A stretch of DNA of 64,000 nucleotides from Streptomyces sp. Tue 6430 (GTDB taxonomy: Bacteria > Actinomycetota > Actinomycetes > Streptomycetales > Streptomycetaceae): NCBI GenBank assembly GCA_021568835.1, contig JAKGSH010000010.1, forward strand, positions 3,534,001 through 3,598,000, given 5' to 3'. The notes beneath the pieces were generated by a model. It saw only the letters and a program-made list of their open reading frames with translations. It did not search any database and had not been told where the DNA came from. Shown piece after piece: positions 7,443 through 16,287 of this stretch (position 1 is its first letter; the number at the start of each line of letters is the position of its first letter). Made by a program: the position numbers and the translations under genes.

Positions 7443-8798
7443 TCACGCGAAGGGCTGTGGATTGGGATTGATGCCGTCCTCGCCGAACACGGGGTGGCCC
7501 ATGGCGCGGGGAGCCTCGTAGAGACGGGGAGTGGCGAGGTAGCGGGCCCGGTGGGCGAAGGAGAGCGGCATCAGCTGAGGCACCATGACCCGTACGGCGG
7601 TCGCGCCCACCTGGCGGGCCTCGTCGGTCGTGATGTCGACGACCACGACCTCGCAGTCGGCCCGGGACAGCCGGTCCAGCAGCCACGGCAGCTCCGCCTC
7701 GCCCTGTGCGGGGCGCGGCAGGTCGGAGAAGGCGTGCACGGGCCGGTCGCCCTCGAGCAGGAAGTCGAACCGGTGGCGCTGGTCGCGCCGGCCCGCGAGG
7801 AGCGCGCCGCCGATCACGCTCACGATGTCCTGAGGGTCGTCCGGGTTCGTGTGCCGGCCCGCGTGCGAGCGGAGTGCGATGCGCAGCGACGCGGCCTCGC
7901 GGTGCAGCTTGGCGATGGCCTTGCCCGGGTCGGTGTCGCAGGTGGCGACGACGAGCTGGGCGAGATCGCGGTCGTGGTCGGCGAGCTGTACTCCGTAGAT
8001 GACGGGGATGCCCAGGTCCGTAGTGGCGTCGAAGAGCAGGGTGCGGATGTTCTCGCTGGCTGCCCGTTCGACGTATGCCCGGTGTTCCGGGGCCAGGTCG
8101 TCGAGTTTGAACTCCAGCCGGGGCAGCCGGAGACGCTGGAGCCAGGTCAGGGCGATGGAGTCCCGTTCGACGACTTCCGACAGGCCGTTGGCTATGGCGG
8201 CCAACGGGTCGGCGTGGGTTGCGCATCCCGTGGACACCGGGTGCACGTAACGCTCTGCAGCCGACTCGGGTGAGCACTTCAGATAGACCTGGACGGCCGG
8301 TACGTACACCTTGCGGCCACGGGCCAGCGACCAGCCCTCGACCCAGCGCAGGGGCATGCTCCGGTGGGTGGGCACCAAACCGCAGCGCGGGTCGGCCAGT
8401 TCGGCAGTGGAGAGGTTCGGCCACTCCCAGGGCGGGATGGCGTCCTCGCCCAGCTCCTCCGCGGTCGCCCAGATCATGCCCTCGGAGGACCAGGCGCACG
8501 AGGAGTACCGCTCCAGTGACTCGGCGGCCGCCAGATGCGCCGCTGTCTCGCGGTCCAGGGCTCCGCCGGCCCCGTCGAAGTTGCCGGAGGAGGCGTCGTG
8601 CGTCCATTCCGCCTGCGCCGCGAGAACCGCTCCCGGGTCGCCCAGCGATCCGGAGAAGACCGCGAAGTCCGGCTCTCCCTCGGTGACGGGCAGCCAGGTG
8701 AGTCGGGACACCAGTCCGTACGGCGACACCAGCTTGCCGATCCGGCGTAGGGATTCGGGCACCGCGGCACCTTGGGGTGTTGCCTGGAGCGTCCTCAT
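7443..8798 (-). CDS. YcaO-domain azoline-forming cyclodehydratase
   Basis: A 451-residue YcaO protein. Acidic motifs expected for Mg-ATP binding are seen in AAAESLERYSS (residues about 90-100) and NGLSEVVERDS (about 210-220). The C terminus reads NPNPQPFA, containing the PxPxP tail typical of azoline-forming YcaO enzymes, which are thought to need it for catalysis. The family phosphorylates the backbone amide during Cys, Ser or Thr cyclisation. It is the first gene of the minus-strand operon; GGAGGG sits just before the ATG. It is divergent from the sigma-factor gene, so the 8799-9094 interval should hold its promoter. Confidence 0.87.
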   Translation of the reverse strand: MRTLQATPQGAAVPESLRRIGKLVSPYGLVSRLTWLPVTEGEPDFAVFSGSLGDPGAVLAAQAEWTHDASSGNFDGAGGALDRETAAHLAAAESLERYSSCAWSSEGMIWATAEELGEDAIPPWEWPNLSTAELADPRCGLVPTHRSMPLRWVEGWSLARGRKVYVPAVQVYLKCSPESAAERYVHPVSTGCATHADPLAAIANGLSEVVERDSIALTWLQRLRLPRLEFKLDDLAPEHRAYVERAASENIRTLLFDATTDLGIPVIYGVQLADHDRDLAQLVVATCDTDPGKAIAKLHREAASLRIALRSHAGRHTNPDDPQDIVSVIGGALLAGRRDQRHRFDFLLEGDRPVHAFSDLPRPAQGEAELPWLLDRLSRADCEVVVVDITTDEARQVGATAVRVMVPQLMPLSFAHRARYLATPRLYEAPRAMGHPVFGEDGINPNPQPFA

Positions 8799-9094
8799 TC
8801 TTCACCCTCCTCGGTGACCGGAGATCCGGCCGGGTCGCAGCCGTTACCTCTTCCGAATCGCATCCTTTGTGGCAGCAAAAAGAGATCCCTTGTTCTGGAC
8901 GGTTTGACTCCGTTTCCCGCCGTGGGGCCGGAGTGCGGTGCGTTTCCTCGAGCCACTAGCGAGAGAGCAGATGACATGTTTGACTCCGTTGAGCGCCGCG
9001 CAACTCGCGACTTGTTGCGAACGGTTTCAACCATCTACACGTGGTGGAGGGGCCGGGGCGCTGTCCGACAGGACGAGAAATTTTTGAAACGGGG
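8799..9094. promoter_or_regulatory. Divergent promoter region with a 12-bp direct repeat
   Basis: This 296-nt interval separates the RiPP operon from the sigma-factor gene and is less GC-rich than its surroundings. It contains two exact copies of TTTGACTCCGTT (8903-8914 and 8979-8990), 76 bp apart. They contain a TTGACT hexamer but no convincing -10 element at standard spacing, so they may be operators or alternative-sigma elements. Confidence 0.5.
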
Positions 9095-9625
9095 ATGAAC
9101 GGATTGGACGAGGTACACGAGAAAGGTTTTGCACAGTACGTCGTCGGCGCGCGACCAACGCTCAGACGTAACGCCTTCGTACTGGTGGGGGACTGGTTCG
9201 CTGCAGACGATCTTGTACAGCAGACGCTGATCGCCCTGTACCGATGCTGGGAGCGGCTGGATCGTCATGACGCACTGTCCGGCTACACCCGCACCGTGAT
9301 GGTGCGAATCTTCATCGACGAACGACGCAAACTCCGCTGGACCCGCGAACTGTTGCAGGACTCGTTACCCGAACCGGAACCCGAACCCGAGGATGTGACC
9401 AGGGTGGGGGACAGACTGGTCCTGCTCAAGGCGTTGTCCACCCTCTCGGCGCGACAGCGCAGCCTCGTCTACCTGCGCTACTGGGAGGACCTCAGCATCG
9501 AGGACGTCGCGCAGATCATGGGCTGCTCATCCGCGACGGTCCGCAGTTCCACCTCGCGGGCGATGAGGATCCTGCGGGAGCACCTCGACCGGCTCGGCGC
9601 ATCCGCGGGCACCGACTGCGCCTGA
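9095..9625 (+). CDS. ECF / SigE-type RNA polymerase sigma-70 factor
   Basis: A 176-residue sigma factor. Region 2 contains ADDLVQQTLIALYRCW, followed by an IFIDERRK block. Region 4 near residues 115-165 (LSARQRSLVYLRYWEDLSIEDVAQIMGC, here split for length) carries the HTH. This matches the Streptomyces SigE/ECF subfamily often placed next to regulated operons. The ATG at 9095 gives the usual family length; longer in-frame starts exist. Codon 91 is TTA (9365-9367), making translation bldA-dependent. Because it is divergent from the RiPP operon it is the best local candidate for its activator; this is inference. Confidence 0.82.
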   Translation: MNGLDEVHEKGFAQYVVGARPTLRRNAFVLVGDWFAADDLVQQTLIALYRCWERLDRHDALSGYTRTVMVRIFIDERRKLRWTRELLQDSLPEPEPEPEDVTRVGDRLVLLKALSTLSARQRSLVYLRYWEDLSIEDVAQIMGCSSATVRSSTSRAMRILREHLDRLGASAGTDCA

Positions 9626-9886
9626 TCGGCACCCAACTCCGGGACGCACGACAAGAGGAATTACGGAATGGAGAATTCCGGCCGCCGGCCCCTAGGTGCC
9701 CGCAAGGCGACGGAACCCTTGCCAAAGGGTCGGCGGACCGGCACTCTTGCCCAGTGATGCAGCAGCGTCTTCCCGGACTTTCATCAGGAGGCGATGGCAG
9801 AAAACTCCCTCAGGGAGCAAGTGGCGCTCAGCGGGCTCGACATATGCTGGTGAGGTTCCGCATCTTTGTCTTCATAGGATTGAGTC

Positions 9887-10066
9887 ATGATTGAAACTGG
9901 GCCAGACCATGCTCCCGAAAGCGAACAAGACGCTTCTGAGCTGTTTAGCCACACCCTGCACGAACTGCTCGGTTCGGCTCCGGCTCCGGCACCTCGATTA
10001 AGCGATGAGGAGCTCCTCGCGAAGATCCGCGAGTCCGCCGACAAGGACCCTTCGGGGGACGAGTGA
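9887..10066 (+). CDS. Small acidic protein of unknown function (59 aa) with a TTA codon
   Basis: An open frame of 59 codons, MIETGPDHAPESEQ at the start, acidic, with an Ala-Pro stretch in the middle and a likely helical C-terminal half (LSDEELLAKIRESADK). I do not recognise the family. AGGA lies about 8 nt before the ATG. Codon 38 is TTA (9998-10000). Codon use is less GC-biased than that of neighbours. It follows the sigma gene by about 260 nt, so it could belong to the same regulatory unit or be unrelated. It has no Cys and does not look like a member of the precursor family. Confidence 0.5.
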   Translation: MIETGPDHAPESEQDASELFSHTLHELLGSAPAPAPRLSDEELLAKIRESADKDPSGDE

Positions 10067-10151
10067 GGGCATCGCCACAGCGGTCGCACACCGGCGCCGA
10101 CTCGTTGTTCACCACCCTGCCCGGCTGATGTGCCGATGAGGTGTGGCTCGG

Positions 10152-10808
10152 TCAGCTTCTCATGGTGACCAGGGCGACCGCCGTCATCGCCGCTTGCATC
10201 TCCTGGATCGCCTTGCGGACACTCTCACCCGCCCATTGCCCCTCGGAGATCTCCCTCATCCGTGGAGAGATCTCCTTGCGCGGCAGGTCGGGGAAGGCGA
10301 GGCGGTGCAGCTTGGCGCCGTGCAGCAGTGCGATGAGGCCGGCCGACCGGTTGTCGGGCTCGGCATGCCGCAGGACCAGTTCCTCGAGCCGTGCCCGCAG
10401 CTCACGCTCGACCGTGCCGTCCGCTTCCGGGAACCGCCGCACCGGGAACATCCCCAGTACTTTGCGCTGCTCCCCGCTGACCAGGCCACGCTCCATGAGG
10501 CTTTCGACGGTGGCGTCCAGCACCTTGCGGTTGTCCTTGGTCAGCCACTCCGTCACCTTGGGCGGCCTCCTCTTCCCCGCCGCCCAGGCATTGATCATCC
10601 CGAGCCGGTCGTCGAGCAGCCGGACTCCCGTCGGCGCGGTGTCGACCACCGTGATCCGCCCTTGGTCCACGGACACGCGACCGGCCATCACGAGTTCGAG
10701 GACGATCCCGCCTGCCACCGCCCACTGGCAGGCCTGCCGATCCCGCACCGCCCCGGACTCGTCGTCCAGGGACAGCAGCATGATCTCCTCTGCCAGCGTC
10801 ACAGCCAT
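10152..10808 (-). CDS. GPP34 (GOLPH3-like) family phosphoprotein
   Basis: A 218-residue protein beginning MAVTLAEEIMLLSLDDESG, the characteristic opening of the GPP34/GOLPH3 family, with GGIVLELVMAGRV and a long C-terminal helical region. Eukaryotic members bind phosphatidylinositol phosphates; Streptomyces carry many paralogues of unknown role. The ATG at 10808 keeps the family N terminus; an ATG four codons upstream is also possible. It reads towards the small TTA gene and shows no operon partner. Confidence 0.82.
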   Translation of the reverse strand: MAVTLAEEIMLLSLDDESGAVRDRQACQWAVAGGIVLELVMAGRVSVDQGRITVVDTAPTGVRLLDDRLGMINAWAAGKRRPPKVTEWLTKDNRKVLDATVESLMERGLVSGEQRKVLGMFPVRRFPEADGTVERELRARLEELVLRHAEPDNRSAGLIALLHGAKLHRLAFPDLPRKEISPRMREISEGQWAGESVRKAIQEMQAAMTAVALVTMRS

Positions 10809-11271
10809 GCCGACCCCCATCACCCGACTCTGCTCTCAAGACGCGCGGGACGGCAGATCAGTTCCGTGACCGGGGAGCCAAGGGAATGTGATCTGTACCC
10901 GGTGGGCCGGTGTGTACCGGCTCGGGCCTGGCCTCCTCTCGGCAGTGCTGCCGGTCCCCGGTCGGGACCGACCTCACCTGGGGGGGTGAGACGGGCCGCG
11001 ACAGGTGGGGGCTTCGATGAAGGTCGATGCGGCGGGCGTCGCCGAGTCGAGGCCGGAGCTCCATACTTCTCCAGGCGTTCTCGCCGGACTCGCAGAGCCG
11101 GGGATCCCTCTCGGCTTCACGACGCTTCGGGCGTCGGGCAGGATGAGGAGGAACCGCTCGCCTGGCTGGGCTGAACCCCGTGAGGGGCGCGCCCGGTGGT
11201 GGTGCCACGCAGGCGCGCCGTCGTCGGCGGGGAAAGGGGCGGGAGTCCGGGACGGGGCGCGCCGTGTGTGG
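10809..11271. other. Intergenic stretch with no supported gene
   Basis: About 460 bases between the GPP34 start and the stop of the small exported protein. Open frames here on both strands have no recognisable family and no convincing ribosome sites. I see no long inverted repeat. Confidence 0.5.
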
Positions 11272-11727
11272 TCAGCGGGTCACGGTGAACGCCGACGTGC
11301 GCGGGGTGAACTTCGTGTCCCCGTCCTTCGCGGTCGCCAGGGTCGAGACGTGCCAGGTGCCCGGCGCCAGTTCGGCCGCCTCCGCCTGCGTGACCTTCAG
11401 GGTGTAGGTGCAGCGGGAGGTGTCGGCCGAGGTGCTCCGGCAGGTCGCGCTCTCGACGGACCTCATCTCCGCCTCGGTCGGGTCCAGGTCGGAACTCGCC
11501 GGCCAGACCAGGACCTTCAGGCCCCGGACGCCGGAGTCGTCGCTCACGTCCGCGGTGAAGGTGAGTGAGCCGGCCCGGGCGCCGGTCGGAGGGACGTAGC
11601 GGGCCGAGGCGTTCTCGACGGTCGGCTTCCCGGACGCCTGCGTGGAGGCCACGGCGAGACCGGCGGCGGCGATACCGCCGAGGGCGACGACACCGACGAC
11701 CGACGACACGATGATGCGCTTGGACAT
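11272..11727 (-). CDS. Small exported/membrane-anchored protein, DUF5707-like
   Basis: A 151-residue protein with a basic start (MSKRIIV) and a hydrophobic helix at about residues 7-28 that is either a signal peptide or an anchor. The rest looks like a single extracellular beta-rich domain with one Cys pair (C-R-S-T and R-C-T-Y around residues 108-120) and an ending TSAFTVTR. It resembles the Streptomyces DUF5707 family, an assignment made from memory of its pattern and not certain. AGGGGG lies before the ATG. It is divergent from the kinase gene. Confidence 0.7.
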   Translation of the reverse strand: MSKRIIVSSVVGVVALGGIAAAGLAVASTQASGKPTVENASARYVPPTGARAGSLTFTADVSDDSGVRGLKVLVWPASSDLDPTEAEMRSVESATCRSTSADTSRCTYTLKVTQAEAAELAPGTWHVSTLATAKDGDTKFTPRTSAFTVTR

Positions 11728-11994
11728 GGAAATCCCCCTGGGATCGGTCGTGCAGGAGAGGTGGACACAGCTGGAGAAGTGCTCGAGCGGGTCGGCTGCG
11801 GAGCGCCTTCTCGATGTGATCGAGCCTATGAGCGGGTCGACGCGCGGTCCTCGGGCAGCAGGATGATTGCCCGGTCGAACCGGAGGTAGAGGGCTGCTCC
11901 GCGCCGCCGCCCTTTTCTGCATCCCAGGGTGGAGGGCCGCATCCGCCTCCGGCTTGAGGACGCCGTTCGGCCGCGGCCATAGCCTTGGTGCGTC

Positions 11995-14358
11995 ATGAAG
12001 CGAACCGACGACCGGCTGGTTCCGGTCCTGCTGATCTGCGTCCAGGCCGTGGTGTGGCCCGGGGCGGAGCTGGTGCGCGGGGACGTACCGCCCGCGTCCG
12101 CACTCCTCGTGGCCGTGCTGGTCGCCGGACCGGTGACGGCCGCCCTCGCGCTCCGTCGCGCGCGCCCCGTCGTCGCCCTCCTGTTCGTCTCCGCCGCCTG
12201 CGCGCTGGGCGCCGGGCCGTTGCCCGTCGGCGCGATGGCGGTCCTCGGGACCGCCGGCGTCGCGCTGGCCCTGTACACGGTGGCGACCGAGCGCGACACC
12301 TTCACCGCCGTCCTGTGCGTGGTCGCCCTCGCCGCCTGGCAGTTGCTGCAGAACATCAGCCTGCACGGACTCAGCGACCGCGACGGGCTCGACCTCGTCC
12401 TGACCGCCCTGCTGTACGCCACCGCCTGCGGCACCGGCCTGCTGGTGCGGCGCGCCCGTCGCGTACGGCGGACGGGCGAGCGGATGCTCCGGCGTGCCGA
12501 GGCCGAGCGCCATCGGCTGCCTGCGGTCGAACGGCGCCGCATGGAGAGGGAGTTGCACGATGTCAGCGCTCATCATCTGACCGCCGTGGTGGTCACGGCG
12601 GGCGCGGCGCTCGGGCTGCGCGAACGACGGCCCGAACTGGCCCAGGAAGCGCTGGAGTTCGCGGCCGAGACCGGGCGTGAGGTGACCCGCGCGCTCGGCG
12701 CGGTACGGGCCCCGGCCCCCTCGCGGGAGGAACTGCCCTCCCCGCAGGAGCGGTTGCGCGACCTCGTCGTCGGGTTCCGCCGGCTGGACCAGCGCGTGGA
12801 GTACGAGATCGGTCCGCTGCCGGACGGCGCCGTCGCGGACGCGGCGTACGGCATCGTGCGCGAGGCGCTGACCAACGTCGCCCGGCACGCCCCCGGTGCC
12901 GCCACGACGGTGCGCTGCCGGTACGGCGACACCCGCACCGACATCGTGGTCGCGAGCGCGGCACCGCCGGCCGGCGCGGCGGCGCACGGCGCGGGCCTCG
13001 GCTCGGGGCGCGGCCAGGGTTTCCTGCGGTCCCGGGCGCGGGAGGCGGGCGGCACGCTGACCAGCGGCCCGACGGCGGACGGCGGCTGGGAGGTGCGCGC
13101 GGTCCTGCCCGGCCGTACCGCCGCGCCGATGGAGGCGTCCGTGCCGCGGGGTTACCGTCTCGCGCAGGTGACGGCCGCGGTCGGGCTGTGTCTGCAGCCG
13201 CTGCTGCCGGTGCTGGTCGTCCGGTCGGAGACCACGTCGAGCGGGTCGCAGGTGTCGGCGGGGGTGCTCTTCGCGCTGCTGGCCGCGGCGCAGGCCGTCG
13301 CGCTGCTGTGGCTGCGGCGGGCGCCCCGCGCCGCCCTGGGCGTGCTGCTCGGTCTGGCCGCGCTGTGGCCGGTGGCGATGGCCGTGGGCGGGTACACGGG
13401 CCCCGTCGTCGTGCCGCCCGCGCTGAGCATGGTCGCCACCTGCGTGGCGCTCGCCGCCGACGCGGCCCGCCGTGCCGCCGGGCCGTCCCCCGGCGGGCCC
13501 GGACCGCGCCCCGGGCCCTTCTCCTCGGCTGCCGGCCTCCTGGCCGTCGTCCCTCTGGCCGCCGTCGCCGTGCACGCCGTCGCGGCGGGCGCGGCCGTCC
13601 TGCACCGCGGCACGGACCTGCCCGGCTGGGTGGTCGCCGGGGCGGCGACGGCCGGGGCGGCCCTGCCGGCCGGTGCGGCCCGGTGGGGCGGAGCCGTGCG
13701 CGGGCGGCGGGACCGGGCCGACCGCGGTGTGCGGGAGGAGCGTCTCGCCGCCTGGACCGAGGAGGCTGTACGGGAGGCCTGGGCCGAGCGGCGCCGGATC
13801 GCCGCGGGGCTGGAGGGCACGGTGCTGGCGCGCGCCGCCGACATGGTCGCGGAGGCGGAGGCGGGCCGGCTCGACGCCACCGCCGATCGTGCCCGTGAGG
13901 CGCTGGCCGCGATGCGCGCGCTGCTCGACACGGTCCGGGAGGGGGAGGCGGACCCGGCCGCACCCGAACTGCGGCCGCAGCCCACCCTCCAGGCCCTCGA
14001 CCTGCTCGCCCAGCAGTGCCGGGCCACCGGCCGCGAGGTGGAGATACGGCTCACCGACCGCGTGCCGCGGCGGCTGCCCACGGCCGTGGACCTGGCCGCG
14101 TACCACGCCGCCGAGACGATGCTCGCGGCCGGCGGGGAGGAGCCCGCCGTGCTCGAACTCGACGCCGACGACCACCTGCTGACCCTCACGGCCACCGGGC
14201 TGCCCGGCGCCGGCCTGACCGCCGTACGGGAGCGGCTGGCGGAGCGGGTCACGGCGCTGGGCGGCACCCTGACCGCGGAACGACAGGGCCCCTTGTGCCT
14301 CCGGTTGCCGCTCGCGGGCGCGCCGGTCCGCGAGCGGGGCGACGAGGAGGGGGAGTGA
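11995..14358 (+). CDS. Tandem sensor histidine kinase: active kinase fused to a degenerate second kinase module
   Basis: A 787-residue membrane protein. Residues 1-165 hold several membrane helices. A HisKA_3 dimerisation helix with the phospho-accepting His in RELHDVSAHH (His near 188) and an N-box EALTNVARH near 292 form a complete NarL-family kinase. A second set of membrane helices (about 385-530) is followed by another kinase-like unit. There the expected ELHD is replaced by GLEGTVLA near residue 605, with no His, so it looks inactive. It overlaps the response-regulator start by one base. The partner RR and the fused architecture suggest intramolecular control of signalling; that part is inference. 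Confidence 0.87.
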   Translation: MKRTDDRLVPVLLICVQAVVWPGAELVRGDVPPASALLVAVLVAGPVTAALALRRARPVVALLFVSAACALGAGPLPVGAMAVLGTAGVALALYTVATERDTFTAVLCVVALAAWQLLQNISLHGLSDRDGLDLVLTALLYATACGTGLLVRRARRVRRTGERMLRRAEAERHRLPAVERRRMERELHDVSAHHLTAVVVTAGAALGLRERRPELAQEALEFAAETGREVTRALGAVRAPAPSREELPSPQERLRDLVVGFRRLDQRVEYEIGPLPDGAVADAAYGIVREALTNVARHAPGAATTVRCRYGDTRTDIVVASAAPPAGAAAHGAGLGSGRGQGFLRSRAREAGGTLTSGPTADGGWEVRAVLPGRTAAPMEASVPRGYRLAQVTAAVGLCLQPLLPVLVVRSETTSSGSQVSAGVLFALLAAAQAVALLWLRRAPRAALGVLLGLAALWPVAMAVGGYTGPVVVPPALSMVATCVALAADAARRAAGPSPGGPGPRPGPFSSAAGLLAVVPLAAVAVHAVAAGAAVLHRGTDLPGWVVAGAATAGAALPAGAARWGGAVRGRRDRADRGVREERLAAWTEEAVREAWAERRRIAAGLEGTVLARAADMVAEAEAGRLDATADRAREALAAMRALLDTVREGEADPAAPELRPQPTLQALDLLAQQCRATGREVEIRLTDRVPRRLPTAVDLAAYHAAETMLAAGGEEPAVLELDADDHLLTLTATGLPGAGLTAVRERLAERVTALGGTLTAERQGPLCLRLPLAGAPVRERGDEEGE

Positions 14359-15032
14359 TGAGCCTCAGGGTGCTGGTCGTCGACGATCAGGACGTCGTAC
14401 GGGCGGGGTTCGCCGCCGTCATCGACGCCGAGACGGACATGACGGTCGTCGGCGAGGCCGGTGACGGCGCGACGGCCGTGCGGCTCGCCGGGGAACTGGC
14501 GCCCGACGTGGTCGTCATGGACTCGCGGATGCGGGACCCGGACGGCATCGCCGCCACCCGGCTCATCACCGGCCGGGCGAACGCACCCCGGGTACTGGTA
14601 CTGACCAGCTTCGACCTCGACGTCCACGTCTTCGACGCGTTGCGCGCCGGGGCTTCCGGCTTCCTCCTCAAGGACGTGTCCACGGCCGAACTCCTGCACG
14701 GCATCCGGGTGGTGGCCGCCGGCGAGGGGGTGCTCGCCCCGTCCGCGACCCGCCGGCTCATCGGCCACTACGCCTCCGGAGCGGGCACCGGGCCCCGGCC
14801 CCGGAACGGCCCCCGCGAGCCGGCCGGTCGCGAGCGGCACCTCCTCACCCTGATCGCCTCCGGGCTCGACGACGCGGAGATCGCCCGGCACCTCGGGCTC
14901 ACCGTCGGCACCGTGAGGTCCCGCATCGACGCGCTCCTCGGCGGACTCGGGCTGCGCGACCGCGTGCAGGCGACGATCCTCGCCTACGACCTCGGCCTCG
15001 CCCGTCCGAACCCGCCCGCTCTCCCCGTCTGA
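14358..15032 (+). CDS. NarL/LuxR-family response regulator
   Basis: A 224-residue response regulator. The receiver domain begins LRVLVVDDQDVVRAGF with the acidic pocket DD and the phospho-acceptor Asp in VVVMDSRMRDPDG (about residue 54). Lys in GFLLKD is the conserved switch residue. The C-terminal LuxR HTH reads ASGLDDAEIARHLGLTVGTV. The ATG overlaps the kinase stop (TGATG), so the two are made together. The target genes are not evident. Confidence 0.93.
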   Translation: MSLRVLVVDDQDVVRAGFAAVIDAETDMTVVGEAGDGATAVRLAGELAPDVVVMDSRMRDPDGIAATRLITGRANAPRVLVLTSFDLDVHVFDALRAGASGFLLKDVSTAELLHGIRVVAAGEGVLAPSATRRLIGHYASGAGTGPRPRNGPREPAGRERHLLTLIASGLDDAEIARHLGLTVGTVRSRIDALLGGLGLRDRVQATILAYDLGLARPNPPALPV

Positions 15033-15124
15033 CCGGCGGTGAGGGTGAGCGGGAGGGAGTGAGCCGCGGGAGGGGGAGCGGGTCGCGGTGAGGGGGCTCG
15101 TGCGGCCGGGCGGGCCGGGCTCCC

Positions 15125-16084
15125 TCAGCCCAGCATCCGCACCGGTGCTCCCGCCAGGTAGGCCTGGATGTTCTCCACCGCCTGCCCGTAGTAGCGCTCG
15201 TAGTTGGCGCGCGAGACGTACCCGAGGTGCGGGGTCGCCAGCAGTCGCGGTGCCGTGCGCAGCGGGTGGTCGCCGGGCAGGGGCTCCACGTCGTACACGT
15301 CGAGTCCGGCGCCGGCGATACGGCCCTCGCGCAGGACGGCCAGCAGGGCGTCCTGGTCGACGATCGCGGCGCGGGAGGTGTTGACCAGGTAGGCCGTCGG
15401 CTTGAGGAGGGCGAGTTCGGCCGGGCCCAGCAGGCCACGGGTGCGGTCGCTCAGGGCCAGGTGGACGGAGACGAAGTCGCTTTCACCGAGCAGGTGTTCT
15501 TTGGACGGAGCCAGGCGGACGCCCACCTCGGCCGCGCGCTCGGCGGTGAGGTTCCGGCTCCACGCGCCGACGTCCATGCCGAAGGCGAGGCCGACCCGCG
15601 CGACCAGGGCGCCGACCTTGCCCAGACCCAGCAGGCCGAGGCGGCGTCCGTGCAGGTCGGCACCGACGGTGGACTGCCAGGGGCCGCCCGCGCGCAGGGC
15701 GGCGTTCTCCTGGACGAGCCCGCGCGCCAGGCCGAGGAGCAGCGCCCAGGTCAGTTCGGCGGGCGGGGTCGAGGAGCTTTCGGTGCCGCACACGGTGACG
15801 CCGCTGGCGTGTGCGGCGGCGTGGTCGATCACCGAGTGACGCATGCCGGACGCGACGAGGAGCCGCAGCCTCGGCAGTCGGTTCAGCAGCGAGGCCGGGA
15901 AGGCGACGCGTTCGCGCAGGGTGACCACGCAGTCGAAGTCGGCGAGCGCGGCGGCCAGTTCGTCCTCGGTGCCGAAATGCTCCGGGAACGGGACGACCTC
16001 CACCCGGTCGCCCAGCGGGGACCAGTCGGCGACGGTGGTCGCCGCGTTCTGGAAGTCGTCCAGCACGGCGCAGCGGAAGGGCAT
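15125..16084 (-). CDS. D-2-hydroxyacid dehydrogenase, NAD-dependent
   Basis: A 319-residue enzyme. The nucleotide-binding glycine motif is GLLGLGKVG near residue 150. The catalytic Arg lies in NTSRAAIVD, the Glu in DVYDVEPLP and the His in TPHLGYVS, all intact. These enzymes reduce 2-keto acids or oxidise D-hydroxyacids; the substrate is not predictable. It is divergent from the SARP gene across a 470-nt gap holding a perfect palindrome. Confidence 0.9.
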   Translation of the reverse strand: MPFRCAVLDDFQNAATTVADWSPLGDRVEVVPFPEHFGTEDELAAALADFDCVVTLRERVAFPASLLNRLPRLRLLVASGMRHSVIDHAAAHASGVTVCGTESSSTPPAELTWALLLGLARGLVQENAALRAGGPWQSTVGADLHGRRLGLLGLGKVGALVARVGLAFGMDVGAWSRNLTAERAAEVGVRLAPSKEHLLGESDFVSVHLALSDRTRGLLGPAELALLKPTAYLVNTSRAAIVDQDALLAVLREGRIAGAGLDVYDVEPLPGDHPLRTAPRLLATPHLGYVSRANYERYYGQAVENIQAYLAGAPVRMLG

Positions 16085-16287
16085 GGCGGTTTCCTCCGGG
16101 ACGGGAACACGGGCGGGACGTCGCCGGTGATCATCTCCGTCGGCCGGGGAAGGAGGGAAGGAGAACGCGGTGCGGACCCCGGTCGCTCACCTCCGCCGAC
16201 CGGGACCCTCACACGCGTCCGGAACCGGCCACGGCGGCGACACTCCCCGAGAAACGCGTAGCACGCGCGCGCCGTCGGGCCGGATTC

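Noticed and set aside
11272..14175. A 967-codon minus-strand open frame ending at the DUF5707-like gene
   Set aside because: Only its last 151 residues look like a protein. The rest is antisense to the histidine kinase, and a good ribosome site marks an internal start at 11727.
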